From: Lampris incognitus
Taxonomy: Eukaryota > Chordata > Actinopteri > Lampriformes > Lampridae
Assembly: GCF_029633865.1 (NCBI RefSeq)
Contig: NC_079216.1
Coordinates: 64,266,089 to 64,330,088, forward strand
Length of the DNA: 64,000 nucleotides
Direction of reading: 5' to 3'
Positions 54,806-64,000 of the stretch are shown here, one piece after another (position 1 is the first letter of the stretch; every line of letters begins with the position of its first letter). The notes under the pieces are model-generated. The model did not search any database, was not told the origin of the DNA, and was given only the letters and a program-made list of their open reading frames with translations. The position numbers and the translations under genes are program-made.

Positions 54806-57800
54806 CTAGTTTAGGAACAGTCAGAGAACGCATGTGGAGTTACCAGCCTGAACGCAGCCTCTATGCAGCCCTCTGGTGGGTGACGCACATGGGCATGCGG
54901 GCATGCGGGCGTGCAGAGCGAGCACATGCGAAAGAAAAGAAACGGGGAAAAAACAAAAGTCACACTTTTCATCCACGTTTACCTCAAACACACCAGCCCA
55001 GAGACAGACAGGTTGGGAAGGAGGGAAAGAGTGCCTACAGGGCCAGAGACTTCCATGAAAAAGTGTGTGCAGAGTGAGCAGAGTTATAAAGGGCGGGGGG
55101 AGGGGGGGGTGAGAGGTGACACTGAGGGCGTAGTGTCTCCCTAACACATTTATTTTCAATCCTGAAGGATTTGCCGAGAGCTTAACAGAGGTGAGAGAGA
55201 GGGAAGCCGGGAGTGGGGGAGGAGGTGGCTAGGGCTTAAGAAAGACTGGGAAAACGAGACTGTCCTCCACCAAAAAACGACCCCGTAGGTGGTTTGTACC
55301 AGCAGCTTATTACGACCTATAGTGAGGTTTTAAGCTACTTCCTCGCGGTCCTCCGTCATTATAACACGTTACTTCCCCTGTAACAATAAGCGTCTCCTTC
55401 CATAAGCTCTCGTGAGAAGGAATATTAATAAAAGCAAAGTTTAATGTCACATAGTGGTTATAATGTCCACGCTAGCTGCCCTTTTAACTTGTGGCTAACG
55501 TTAAGTTAGCTCTTATGACGTCATTCATAGGTAAACATACTGCCAATAGCAATCTTACTTACTATACTAGACGGCCAAACAATACAAAAACACACTGACA
55601 CCATATTCTATTGTTCTCACGTTGTTTTAAAAACCCACAATGCACAGAGGCGAAAAGTATCCGTGGCATACCTCCTGCCGCCGGTAGGGGGCGCTAATTT
55701 AGGAAACGCTCCTGTGAGTCGTATTACGCCCCTTTTCCACGACATGGTACCAACTGACTCGCTCCTGTGTCGTTTTCCATGACCGACAGACCACGGCATG
55801 GGTTTTCGGCTCTCCGTTTTTTGTTTTCAATTTCAAAATGCACTTGTAAGACAACTCCGCTTCGATATTTAAAAACGCCGGGCGATATCCCATGCGCGCA
55901 ATGATGACGCGGCGACGCGTTTCTCTGACCAATCACAGGTCTGCATTGATTTTGGTACCCGCTCCAGTTCATTTGGAACCTCGACAAAGGTGGCACCAGA
56001 AAAGTGGTGAGAGTTACCAAAATGCCGGTACTTTCCAGTAATGGAAAACGGGGCGAGTCGAGCCGCTACCATGTAGAGGAAACGGGGCATCAGAGGACAA
56101 ACATCCTATGTGGTCGTATGGGTTGGAGGACTTTGGGAAAACAGAAACTGCCACTGGGATCAGCTAAAGAAAAGATTGCTGGGCTGGTTTTTACTGACGA
56201 ACATAATCGCTCACTCGCCATTCATTCTCACACACACACACTCACTCGCTTGCTCGCTAACTCATACTCATGCACTCTGACAACCCCACAAACACACACA
56301 CAAAACCACTCTGCTTGGTTATAGGGAGGCAGCTGGAGGAAGAGGGGGTGTTTTCCGACTAATGGCGGGATTGTTGATCCACACACACGAGCCAGGGGCG
56401 GAAACTCCTCGCAGCAGCACTTTTTTTATCCTTAGCTGCACAGTGCGGATGTGCCCGAGGCACAGCGCTCACAAAGCGAAGCACAAAGCACTAAAAACAC
56501 TTTTCCTCTCAGAATGAAGCCCGTTGCCAGCCGCACCGCAACACACTCACGCACACATGAGCAAGACCGGATCGATCACTGACACTCACTCACCTGTGTG
56601 CGTACGTACACTCACCTCTACGGTATTGTTATTGCCGGTCTTATCGTAAGCGTCTGGTTGACCTGCAGGGACAGAAAGCTCTATGTGTGAGTCGTTGATA
56701 CGTGTGCACACTTCAGCATTACACCATTTCGAATTTATTTACATAGTAAAATCAGTGGCGGCTGGTGTGCTAAAATGGGGGGGGGGGGGCAGTTTAGCTT
56801 GGCACGGCACACCTGACAGCCGTTTTAATGTCCACACAGTAACAGAGTTATTAAGAAGGACAATGTAGCCTATAGACTTTATCAGGGTTCTTAGACAGTG
56901 GATGATTGACAGTCGAGACGAGGCGTGGTGGTGGGTGTGAACATGATTGACAGCCACGAGAATTGTCCAATCACATTCGATGAAAAACCATTAAAACAAT
57001 ACCAATTCGCTGCCGTCTGGGGCAGCACAGAACTGCGCCCCCTGGAAAATCTGAAGAAACCAATCAGACAGCAGACTCAGGTCACCTGCTCGCCACAAGT
57101 TTGAGGGCTTACATAAGGTATGGTTTGGCCGGCGCCCCTCACCCAGGAAGTATATGTATTCAGACAGGAAGTATATGTATTCAGACAGAGATCAACCAAA
57201 TACCATTTGAACCAATATTTAATGCTGCTGGCAGGCGCTCACAGACTGAAAACACTTTCATTTATAATTATTCGCATTATACAACTACATTATATTTAAC
57301 ATGTTTAGGGAGATTTTCATCTCTTGATATTTGAAGGGGCGGCGCCCCAGCACCCTGTACTGTCCAGCAGCCAGTGAATGGTTTAAACCCTCATTCATCA
57401 CGTAGCGAATTTGGGGGGCAGCCAGGAACCGCCGCAGCTGGGACACGAAGCCGGGTCTCCCGCACCACGGGCGACTACGTTAACCAGTTGACTAAAGGAT
57501 CCGACCCGTTAGCCAACGGGCTAGCAAGCCTAGTCATTCACGATCATTACAATCATCTGTTCTATGGTTTCTACATATCTGAGGACATCTCATTTTCCTC
57601 ACATCTCCTTTTAAATGCTCTTAATCTCTAGCCGGCCACTGAATGAACCATTCATTTCTGCATTAGAAATTGTGCGCTATGGGGCATTCAGGTCGTAGCA
57701 GTCTATTCCGGTGCCTACTATCATGGGGATCGTAGGTTCGAATCCCCATGTTACATCTGGCTTGGTTGGCTGTCCCATCCATCTATCCATTATCCAAACC

Positions 57801-60712
57801 ACTTATCCTGCTTTTCAGGGTCGTGGGGATGCTGGAGCCTATCCCAGCAGTCATTGGGTGGCAGGCAGGGAGACACCCTGGACAGGCCGCCAGGCCATCA
57901 CGGCCTGGTTGGGCGTCCCTACAGACACAATTGGCCATGTCTGCGGGTGGGAAGCCGGATGTGGGTATGCATCCTGGTTGCTGCACTAGCGCCTCCTCTG
58001 GTCGGTCGGAGCGCCTATTCGGGGGGGGGGGGGACTGGGAGAAATAGCATGATCCTCCCACGCACTACGTCCCCCTGGTGAAACTCCTCACTGTCAGGTG
58101 AAAAGAAGCGACTGGCGACTCCACATGTATCGGAGGAGGCATGTGGTAGTCTGCAGCCCTCCCCGGATCGGCGGGGGGGGTGGAGCAGCGACCAGGACGG
58201 CTCAGAAGAGTGGGGTAATTGGCCAATACAATTGGGAGAAAGGGGGGAATTCAAAAAAAAACTTGCACTATGTGAATGAAGAGAATACCTGAAGAAGAGC
58301 TGTGTCCTGTGTGCGTGTCCACTTGGCCACCATTAGCGTGGGTACTGTGTGGCTGGATGCCCTGCTGCCTCTCCATTTCCCCTGCAGTACAGAAGAAACG
58401 CCACAACCACAAGCCAATCTTTAACTGCATGTGTGTGTGTTGGGCGTATGTATTCATATTCAAATATATGCACTGCAACACACGTGTGTTCGGCTGGACA
58501 TGCTTCCTTCTTACACTGGATATGTATTTGCTCCATCTCGTTGACCTCTGTGATGGACTCTCGGAGCTCCTCCGCAAACTTCCGGAGCTCCTCACCACTG
58601 GGGGAGCAGAAACTCACCAGCTGCTTCTTCTCCGAGGTGAAAGGACTCAGCATGGTGATGCCATGAGCGTAGTCTGGCGAGAGAGGTTATTTATCTTGAC
58701 CCGAGACTGTGAACAAGTTTTACTGATGCCTTGTGTTAAAGCAACAAGTCCTCCAACCCATACGACCACAAAGGTAGTTTGATCCTACCCTGCAATGCTG
58801 CTGATTATCAGCGGTGGAAAACCCGGCTTCAGAAAGTAGAAGTACTAACCATGTATTTGCTCCACCCATGGACTAAACCAGCTGATTTCGCTAATTAGTT
58901 CTCCTACCTGGCTGAAGTGTTGTACTAATTAGAATCAGCTGGTTTAGTGCATGGGTGGAGTAAATACATGGTTTAGTACTTCTACTTTCTGAAGCGGAGT
59001 TTTCCACCTCTGCTAATTACGAAGTACTCGTTTGAGGACACTGTGAAGAAACCCAACACTTTACAAGAGTACAAATACTTCTTGCACTCTCCCATCTCTT
59101 GGCTCGTTGCATTTTGATTGATAACGAAGGCCAAAGGTCACGTGATGACGAGGCACCCGGGACACCGGATTGTCGTTATGTACACGACCGCTAAAGGTCG
59201 CTTCACTTTAAAACGTAGCTATAGGTTGTAATAAGCCGCTTGTGCAAACGACCTACGGGGTGGTTTTTTGATGGCGGAGTCTCTCTTGAGAAGACCACAG
59301 CGTTTCAGTTTTTATTTCACGGGGGAACATTTTTTGTTGCTGGGAGGAATACTCCCCGAAACTGACGAGAGTTATGTTTGTTGCCGGGCAACTATAGCTT
59401 ATTGAAATAAACTCGTAGGTCGTATGGTTTAATGGACTGGAAATAAATATGCACAAATCACAGTTCTGCATCTCACATTCGTTGCTGAAGAGGTGGAACT
59501 GCATGCCCAGCAGGCCCATGGCTTTGCAGAAGGTGTAGGAAGCTGAACTTTTCTTTTTAGGACACAGCTTCAGGATCTAAGGACAGACCAAACAAATGCT
59601 GCAAGATCTGAAGTGGGCGCGAGCTGAACGGAGACATAGCTGATGAACATGTGCAGATTAAAATGTACTTCTACTCAATCACCCTCTTTGTGTCGGGCTT
59701 TAGAGGATGGATTTTAGAAGCACTTTTTTTTTTGGACTGTTTTCCCCCCAATTGTACTTGGCCAGTTACCCCACTCTTCCGAGCTGTCCTGATCGCTGCT
59801 CCACCCCCTCTGCTGATCCAGGGAGGGCTGCAGACTACCACATGCCTCCTCCGATACATGTGGAGTCACCAGCCGTTTCTTTTCACCTGACAGTAAGGAG
59901 TTTCACCAGGGGGACGTAGCGCGTGGGAGGATCACGCTATTCCCCCCAGTTCCCCCCTGAACAGGAACCCTGACTGCCCAGAGGATACGCTAGTGCAGCG
60001 ACCAGGACACATACCCACATCCGGCTACCCACCCGCAGACACGGCCAATTGTGTCCGTAGGGACACCCGACTAAGCCGGAGGCAACGCGGGGATTCGAAC
60101 CGGTGATCCCCGTGTTGGTAGGCAGCGGAATAGACCGCTACGCTACGCGGACGCCTTTTGGAGCACACTTGAAGAGTTTCTAGTCAGACAATGTTGCGCC
60201 TGACCATTTGGCGTCCTTACCAGTAGCAGGTCGTTGAAAAGAAAAACCTCTCTCTGGAGCTGGGCCAGTTTTTGTTTATGAGGCTTGTTGGCGTCGGGCA
60301 CCTCAAACAGGCGGCAGCAGCAAACCAAACGTCTGTGAGGCACGGCGAGGATCTGCCGAGGGAGAGCGTTAGTGAGTGGAGAGCAAAGGAAGGAGGGTGG
60401 ATTGAAGAAGACAGCGAGGTGAGAAATAATAGATGACAGAGGAGCGGGGAGACAACACAAACACGTACACACCAGAGAACATGAAACCAACAAGGATGCG
60501 GGGGGGGGACGGGACACACACACACACAAACCCACAAGGACTCCCCCTGACAGACAGGCAAACACAACTCACAGTCTTCAGGCCCAGGATGGACTGTTCC
60601 ACGCGGCTGACGTAGGTGACATGGTCTTCGTTTGAGCGCAGCTCTCTCTGCTGGATCCTCTCATAGATGCCGGACACCATGTCTCGGGGGATGTCTGCGC
60701 CATCATCCACAC
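54386..60712 (-). CDS. iqsec3: IQSEC3, ARF guanine-nucleotide exchange factor (3' seven coding exons)
   Basis: IQSEC (BRAG) proteins activate ARF6-class GTPases at synapses through a Sec7 domain and a PH domain. Exons on the - strand, 5' to 3': 60712-60573, 60352-60221, 59576-59477, 58673-58515, 58381-58289, 56662-56616 and 54805-54386. All phases match and every junction is GT/AG. Marker segments are [97 protein letters not shown] and a proline-rich C-terminus. The wording fits IQSEC3 better than IQSEC1 or IQSEC2 as I know them, but the paralog should be confirmed. The IQ motif and most of Sec7 lie right of the window. Confidence 0.85.
55262..56131. mobile_element. GTCCTCCA inverted-repeat element, copy 1, interrupted
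   Basis: gtcctccaccaaaaaacgac at 55262 and gtatgggttggaggac ending at 56131 are inverted ends. The 55617-55725 part (cacaatgcacagaggcgaaa ... aacgctcctgtgagtcgtat) is the inverse of 62408-62515. A hAT-like element (55728-56088) sits inside it. Confidence 0.7.
55728..56088. mobile_element. hAT-like miniature element nested in copy 1
   Basis: gccccttttccacgacatgg on the left and ccatgtagaggaaacggggc on the right are inverted ends. Same family as 42849-43712 but 361 bp and without the AT palindrome. Confidence 0.75.
56616..58381 (-). CDS. iqsec3: iqsec3 linker exons between PH domain and tail
   Basis: Two short exons, 58381-58289 (93 nt) and 56662-56616 (47 nt). They encode [20 protein letters not shown] and then [16 protein letters not shown], which joins to VSIHNRLQ. 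They are polar and probably unstructured. Confidence 0.8.
57400..57550 (-). mobile_element. SINE family C
   Basis: The - strand reads gttaacgtagtcgcccgtgg and a B-box-like ggcttcgtgtcc. Near-identical core to 10625. Confidence 0.65.
57679..58252 (+). mobile_element. SINE family B with a reversed SINE A fragment inside
   Basis: The SINE B runs from ggggcattcaggtcgtagca to acaattgggagaaagggggg. A reverse-strand SINE A tail (about 57775-57901: ccatctatccattatccaaa ... gacaggccgcc) lies between the B head and body. Confidence 0.82.
58515..60352 (-). CDS. iqsec3: iqsec3 PH domain exons
   Basis: Exons 60352-60221, 59576-59477 and 58673-58515. Reads [100 protein letters not shown] then QW. The final helix ([14 protein letters not shown]...) is the PH C-terminal helix. 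The last donor is GTAAGA (58514), better than GTGTAA two bases earlier, because only it restores QWEMERQQ. Confidence 0.88.
58748..59280. mobile_element. GTCCTCCA element, copy 2, degraded and interrupted
   Basis: gtcctccaacccatacgacc at 58748 and aaacgacctacggggtggtt near 59257 correspond to the two ends of the other copies. A 196-bp foldback element sits inside. The terminal tggaggac is mutated. Confidence 0.6.
58813..59008. mobile_element. 196-bp foldback element
   Basis: ggtggaaaacccggcttcag then aaagtagaagtact on the left is mirrored by agtacttctactttctgaag then cggagttttccacc on the right. The arms (about 80 bp) are almost fully complementary, with a short centre. Confidence 0.85.
59736..60156 (-). 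mobile_element. SINE family B
   Basis: Reverse copy: 3' end ccccaattgtacttggccag, B box on the - strand ggttcgaatccc, head at 60156. Confidence 0.87.
60573..60712 (-). CDS. iqsec3: iqsec3 exon for the end of Sec7 and the Sec7-PH linker
   Basis: Begins with two bases completing a Gly codon, then [19 protein letters not shown] and [20 protein letters not shown], ending at GLKT before GTGAGT. The next upstream exon is not in the window, so 60713-64000 is intron. Confidence 0.88.
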
Positions 60713-61079
60713 CTTGAGGGAAGCAAGGCCACATGGAAGGTCAGTGGTGGTCTTTGGTGCCAGGACCCCAGGCCATGACAGGAGGGGGGGGGGGGTATGA
60801 TACGCAGACCAAAGGGGACCACCACCACCACCACAACACTGCAGCTTATAGAGGAGCCCACAAAGCACACAGTGAATGTCAAAAGGGATTCATGATGAAG
60901 GACCCTCAGCAGTCAGTAAAGTGCACAACCAGACCAGAGGCAAACAGTCCAAATCTAGGACAAACACCAAGATTTTTTGGGACGGATATATAATGTCCAC
61001 TCTTTATCAGCTAACACTCCTACCCACCGTCAACACACATATACGACATGACAACTATAGCCCCCAGCACCGTTTCCGG

Positions 61080-62200
61080 TGTGGCAAGATGGCGGCGCGA
61101 ACTCACGTTTGCAGCGGCCTCGCCCATTACCGACTATGCGGTGTCTGTCCACGTCTACGTCTAAGTTTGTGTCATCGTGTGAAGTTTTTACTTTGATCGT
61201 TGATTTTTTTTCGTTTGATGGCTGGGAGAGCTGGCATTGGATTGGCTGAGAGAGCTTGGTCTGCCGCGTCCTGTGGGCCCAGGGTCCACGGCCCTACCCA
61301 GAGCTGCGCCCGAGAGGGAACGCCCGCAGACAGCAGACATATTTGGGCCTAATCTGGGGAACTTTTGGTATTTATGGCTCAGTTACGGCACTGGCAACTG
61401 TTGTGTGGGCCAGACGTGGCCCAAATGTCGTAAGCCGGGCCTGACTTGGGTTACGGCAAGTGTTGCGTGTGCCAGACATGGCCCAAATGTAATGAACCGG
61501 GCTTGACTTGGGTTACAGCACATACTATGTGGGCCAGATGTGGCCCAAGTGTGGCTGAGTTGCGGTGGCCAAACTCACCTTGAGTCAATGCCATCATTCA
61601 AGGCCAAATGTGGGCCGTAAGATAACTGCAGATGTGGGCCATATCTGGGCCAAAGATTCTTTGCTTTCTGGCGGCAGCCTTGCCTAGCGTCGACTGTGCA
61701 GTGTTTTTGTCTGCTTCTGCATTTGTGTCGTCGTGTGGAGTGCGGGGGAGGTGTGTTGAAGGTTTCTGGCTGGGACAGCTGGCGTTGGAACGGCTGGGGG
61801 AGCCTGGTCTGCTGCGTCCGGCGGGCCCAAGGACCACGGCCCTGCCCGGAGCTGTGCCCGAAGAGGAAACACTACGGGCGGTCTGACAGGATGTGGAAGT
61901 GGGGCAGGCTAAGCTAACTGTTAGCCTGTTAGCCCATGCAGACTGGCAGTTCCGACAGTCATCCTGGCTGGCGTTTGTTGTCTGAACAGTGGAATTTTTG
62001 GACTGTATTGCACTGAATGGACTGCGTTGTTGACTGCTTTGTTCTCGCTGTTCTTGCAAGTTTTTGGTGGTGTCAGGAAATTTTGGATATGTGTTTTTAT
62101 GTTTTGTGTTGCACGGCTGTGGGCTGGGAGAAACGAAATGTTGTTTCTTTTGCGTATGCAAGTACATCATTGAAATGACAATAAACTGTTCCTGATTCCT
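61080..62200. repeat. Duplicated retroelement-like unit split by a GGCCCA element
   Basis: 61215-61325 (gatggctgggagagctggca ... gcgcccgagaggga) is repeated at 61765-61870 (gtttctggctgggacagctg ... gtgcccgaagagga). Between them, 61325-61680 is a reversed copy of the inverted-repeat element at 52985. The second unit ends in tgacaataaactgttcctga, like a retroposed 3' end. The family is not recognised. Confidence 0.6.
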
Positions 62201-62380
62201 GATTGAATCACCAAATTGAAAATAAGTTGCTATAGGCAGGACCAGCGGTAAATAATAAGAGGAATCTTCGACTGTTTGCCCTGCAGGTGTTTTTGACTGA
62301 AGGTTGCATTAATTTACAACCAATCGGAATATAAGACCTAAGCGTCTAAGCAGAGAATGCAAGACATTATTATCCTACAA

Positions 62381-62779
62381 GTCCTCCAGCCCATATGACC
62401 ACATAGGTCGTACACCCTCTAATACGACCCACAGGAGCGTTTACTAAATTAGCACCCCTACTGGCGGCAGGAGATATGCCACAGATACTTTTCGCCTCTG
62501 TGCATTTTGGGTTTTTATCTACTTGTTGACGTCCTTTTTACCACGCCTTATAGACAGGCTAATAAAGGTAAGTAGTCAGTAAATAGTGACAAAAACAATT
62601 GCACAACAATAGAATATGTAGTCAGTTAGTTTCTGTGTTGTTTCGCCGTCTAGTATAGTAACGAAGACTGCTATTGGCAGCACGACCGCTAGAGGTCGGC
62701 TTAACTTTAAAACGTAACTACAGGTCGTAATAAGCTGCTTGTACCAAACGACCTACGGTGTCGTTTCCTGGTGGAGGAC
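62381..62779. mobile_element. GTCCTCCA inverted-repeat element, copy 3, uninterrupted
   Basis: gtcctccagcccatatgacc (62381) and the end at 62779 (gtttcctggtggaggac) are inverted. The inner ccacataggtcgtac and aaacgacctacggtgtcg are also mirrored. About 399 bp with no coding frame. It serves as the reference for copies 1 and 2. Confidence 0.75.
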
Positions 62780-63103
62780 AGGCTCCGTGGGATGTGGTTT
62801 CAATATGTAGGATGCATGACAAAGGGTCAAAATGCTGCACCGTACACCGTCAAGTGGGAGGCCAGGTCACCCTATGCACAACCACAGGTGTGTAGCAGAA
62901 AAATACAGAACCACTTGTTCCTAGTTAGACATCATGTACTGCTCACGTGTTTTGTCTACAGCTGACCCTTCCACAGACGTCAGCGCGTCCTTATATCTCC
63001 GCAGATACACAAGGTCGCAGCAGCTGGATGATATCAGTTAGGGTGGCCTAGACAACACATACCCTTGTATCTCTATAAAAACTATATAGTCTTCCTGTTG
63101 GAG

Positions 63104-63144
<41 letters not shown>
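63104..63144. repeat. (CT)n microsatellite
   Basis: Pure (CT)n run in the iqsec3 intron region. Confidence 0.9.
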
Positions 63145-63147
<3 letters not shown>

Positions 63148-63394
63148 TCCTACCCTGTATGGGGTGAGCCCGTTTGCGAACGCTGAATTAAACTTACTCA
63201 GAAAGACAAGACTGACTAAGGATTTTATTCTCTTTTTATTACAAAGTTTACCACCACAGGGGCAAAGCTACCTGACTTCCTATAAACAAGGCACCAGGTT
63301 CAGTGCTTTCACTGATCCACTAGATGCAGACCGCTATGAGGGCCAGAGAGAGCATGGAGTAGATGCCGGGATGACACCAGGAACCTTAAATTGT

Positions 63395-63775
63395 AGCATG
63401 TGGATGTGGGCCACTTCAGGCAATGATGCGGCATTGATGGCCTTCTGGCCCCGACAAACTGGATGTGAGCCTGAAGTGGCCCACATGTATAATAGCAAAT
63501 ATGGCCCAAAATATGCCAAATCAAATATGGGCCTTTTTTGGCAACGATGCGGTGCTCTGGGCAACATGTAATCTGGATGTGACCCTGAAGTGGCCCGTGT
63601 GGTAAATGGTGAATATGGCCCAAATATCACAAAACAAATATGGGCCACCTTTGGCAAATATGTGGCACATGCAGCATTGCTATGGCTTGGTTCTGGCCCA
63701 TATCTGGCAAACAGGAGCGGACCGCCCAAGTGCCATCATTCCACGCCGTATGTGGGCTGGATGAAGTGTCAGGTG
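63395..63775. repeat. GGCCCA/TGGGCC-rich repeat
   Basis: Many tggcccacat, atgggcc and ctgaagtggccc motifs in both orientations. ctggatgtgagcctgaagtg (63459) recurs as ctggatgtgaccctgaagtg (63572). It resembles the interior of 52985 in style but not in detail; ends were not fixed. Confidence 0.5.
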
Positions 63776-64000
63776 TGGGACGGGTCCAGGCCACAGGAAT
63801 TTTGCTATCTAGGGAGAGAACCCCAACCAAATGGGAAAACATCGCTAGTAGACCCAGCCCCGGGCACTAAACGGTTACGCCGTCGTTCAGAGCTGCATGT
63901 TTAAAATGGCATCATCATCATCATCATAAAAGAATAGATTATTGCTTGAAAGCGTCTTTAAACCTTACAGAGTAACAAAAAAGTTGGTGAGCCTGGGCCC

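Noticed and set aside
58516-58517. GTGTAA as the iqsec3 donor
   Set aside because: Gives an early stop in the next exon; using GTAAGA two bases later restores the QWEMERQQ segment expected after the PH domain.
61085-61196. Frame starting MAARTHVCSG after caagatggcggcg, as a possible first exon
   Set aside because: The context is a duplicated retroelement-like unit, and no matching downstream exon or family was recognised.

Overview
The window is vertebrate nuclear DNA, almost certainly from a teleost fish. Genes are split into many short exons with GT/AG junctions. Introns are crowded with (CA)n/(TG)n tracts, tRNA-derived SINEs, RTE-like fragments and hAT-type miniature elements typical of fish. 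No prokaryotic, viral or CRISPR features were seen.

The + strand from 217 to 49512 is occupied by ptprq, the receptor-type phosphatase PTPRQ. I resolved 45 exons (18573-49512) for the conventional product. They encode a fibronectin type III (FN3) ectodomain, a membrane-near region, one transmembrane helix, two short juxtamembrane cassette exons, and one phosphatase domain with a WPE (not WPD) loop. The protein ends [13 protein letters not shown] 57-nt exon at 17369 supplies a signal peptide. Together they give about 2485 residues.

Upstream, at 217-16138, lie 18 more exons in the same orientation. They encode a second signal peptide, an Ig/FN3-like domain, one FN3, a C-type lectin domain and further FN3 domains. 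The last upstream exon (15978-16138) is the N-terminal half of an FN3 domain ending in phase 0. The first conventional ptprq exon (18573-18684) is the C-terminal half of an FN3 domain starting in phase 0. All 63 exons join in one frame to about 3638 residues. I infer that the real gene starts at 217 with a lectin-bearing N-terminus, and that the 17369 exon is an alternative first exon giving a product with a half FN3 domain. This is the main finding.

On the - strand, 54386-60712 holds the last seven coding exons of iqsec3, an ARF guanine-nucleotide exchange factor: the end of the Sec7 region, the PH domain and a proline-rich tail ending in a PDZ ligand. Its 5' part lies beyond the right edge. 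The two genes converge tail to tail with about 4.9 kb between their stop codons.

The rest is repeats. There are at least three tRNA-derived SINE families (A, B and C below), two RTE-like fragments, several inverted-repeat DNA elements, some nested in each other, minisatellites and microsatellites. Stretches where I see nothing include 3141-3646, 7675-8304, 21290-21984, 33100-34599, 36544-37062, 47010-47889 and 50800-51711. Exon limits come from reading-frame continuity, phase matching and splice consensus by eye. No alignment was run, and comparisons with other PTPRQ or IQSEC proteins rest on general knowledge of the families.
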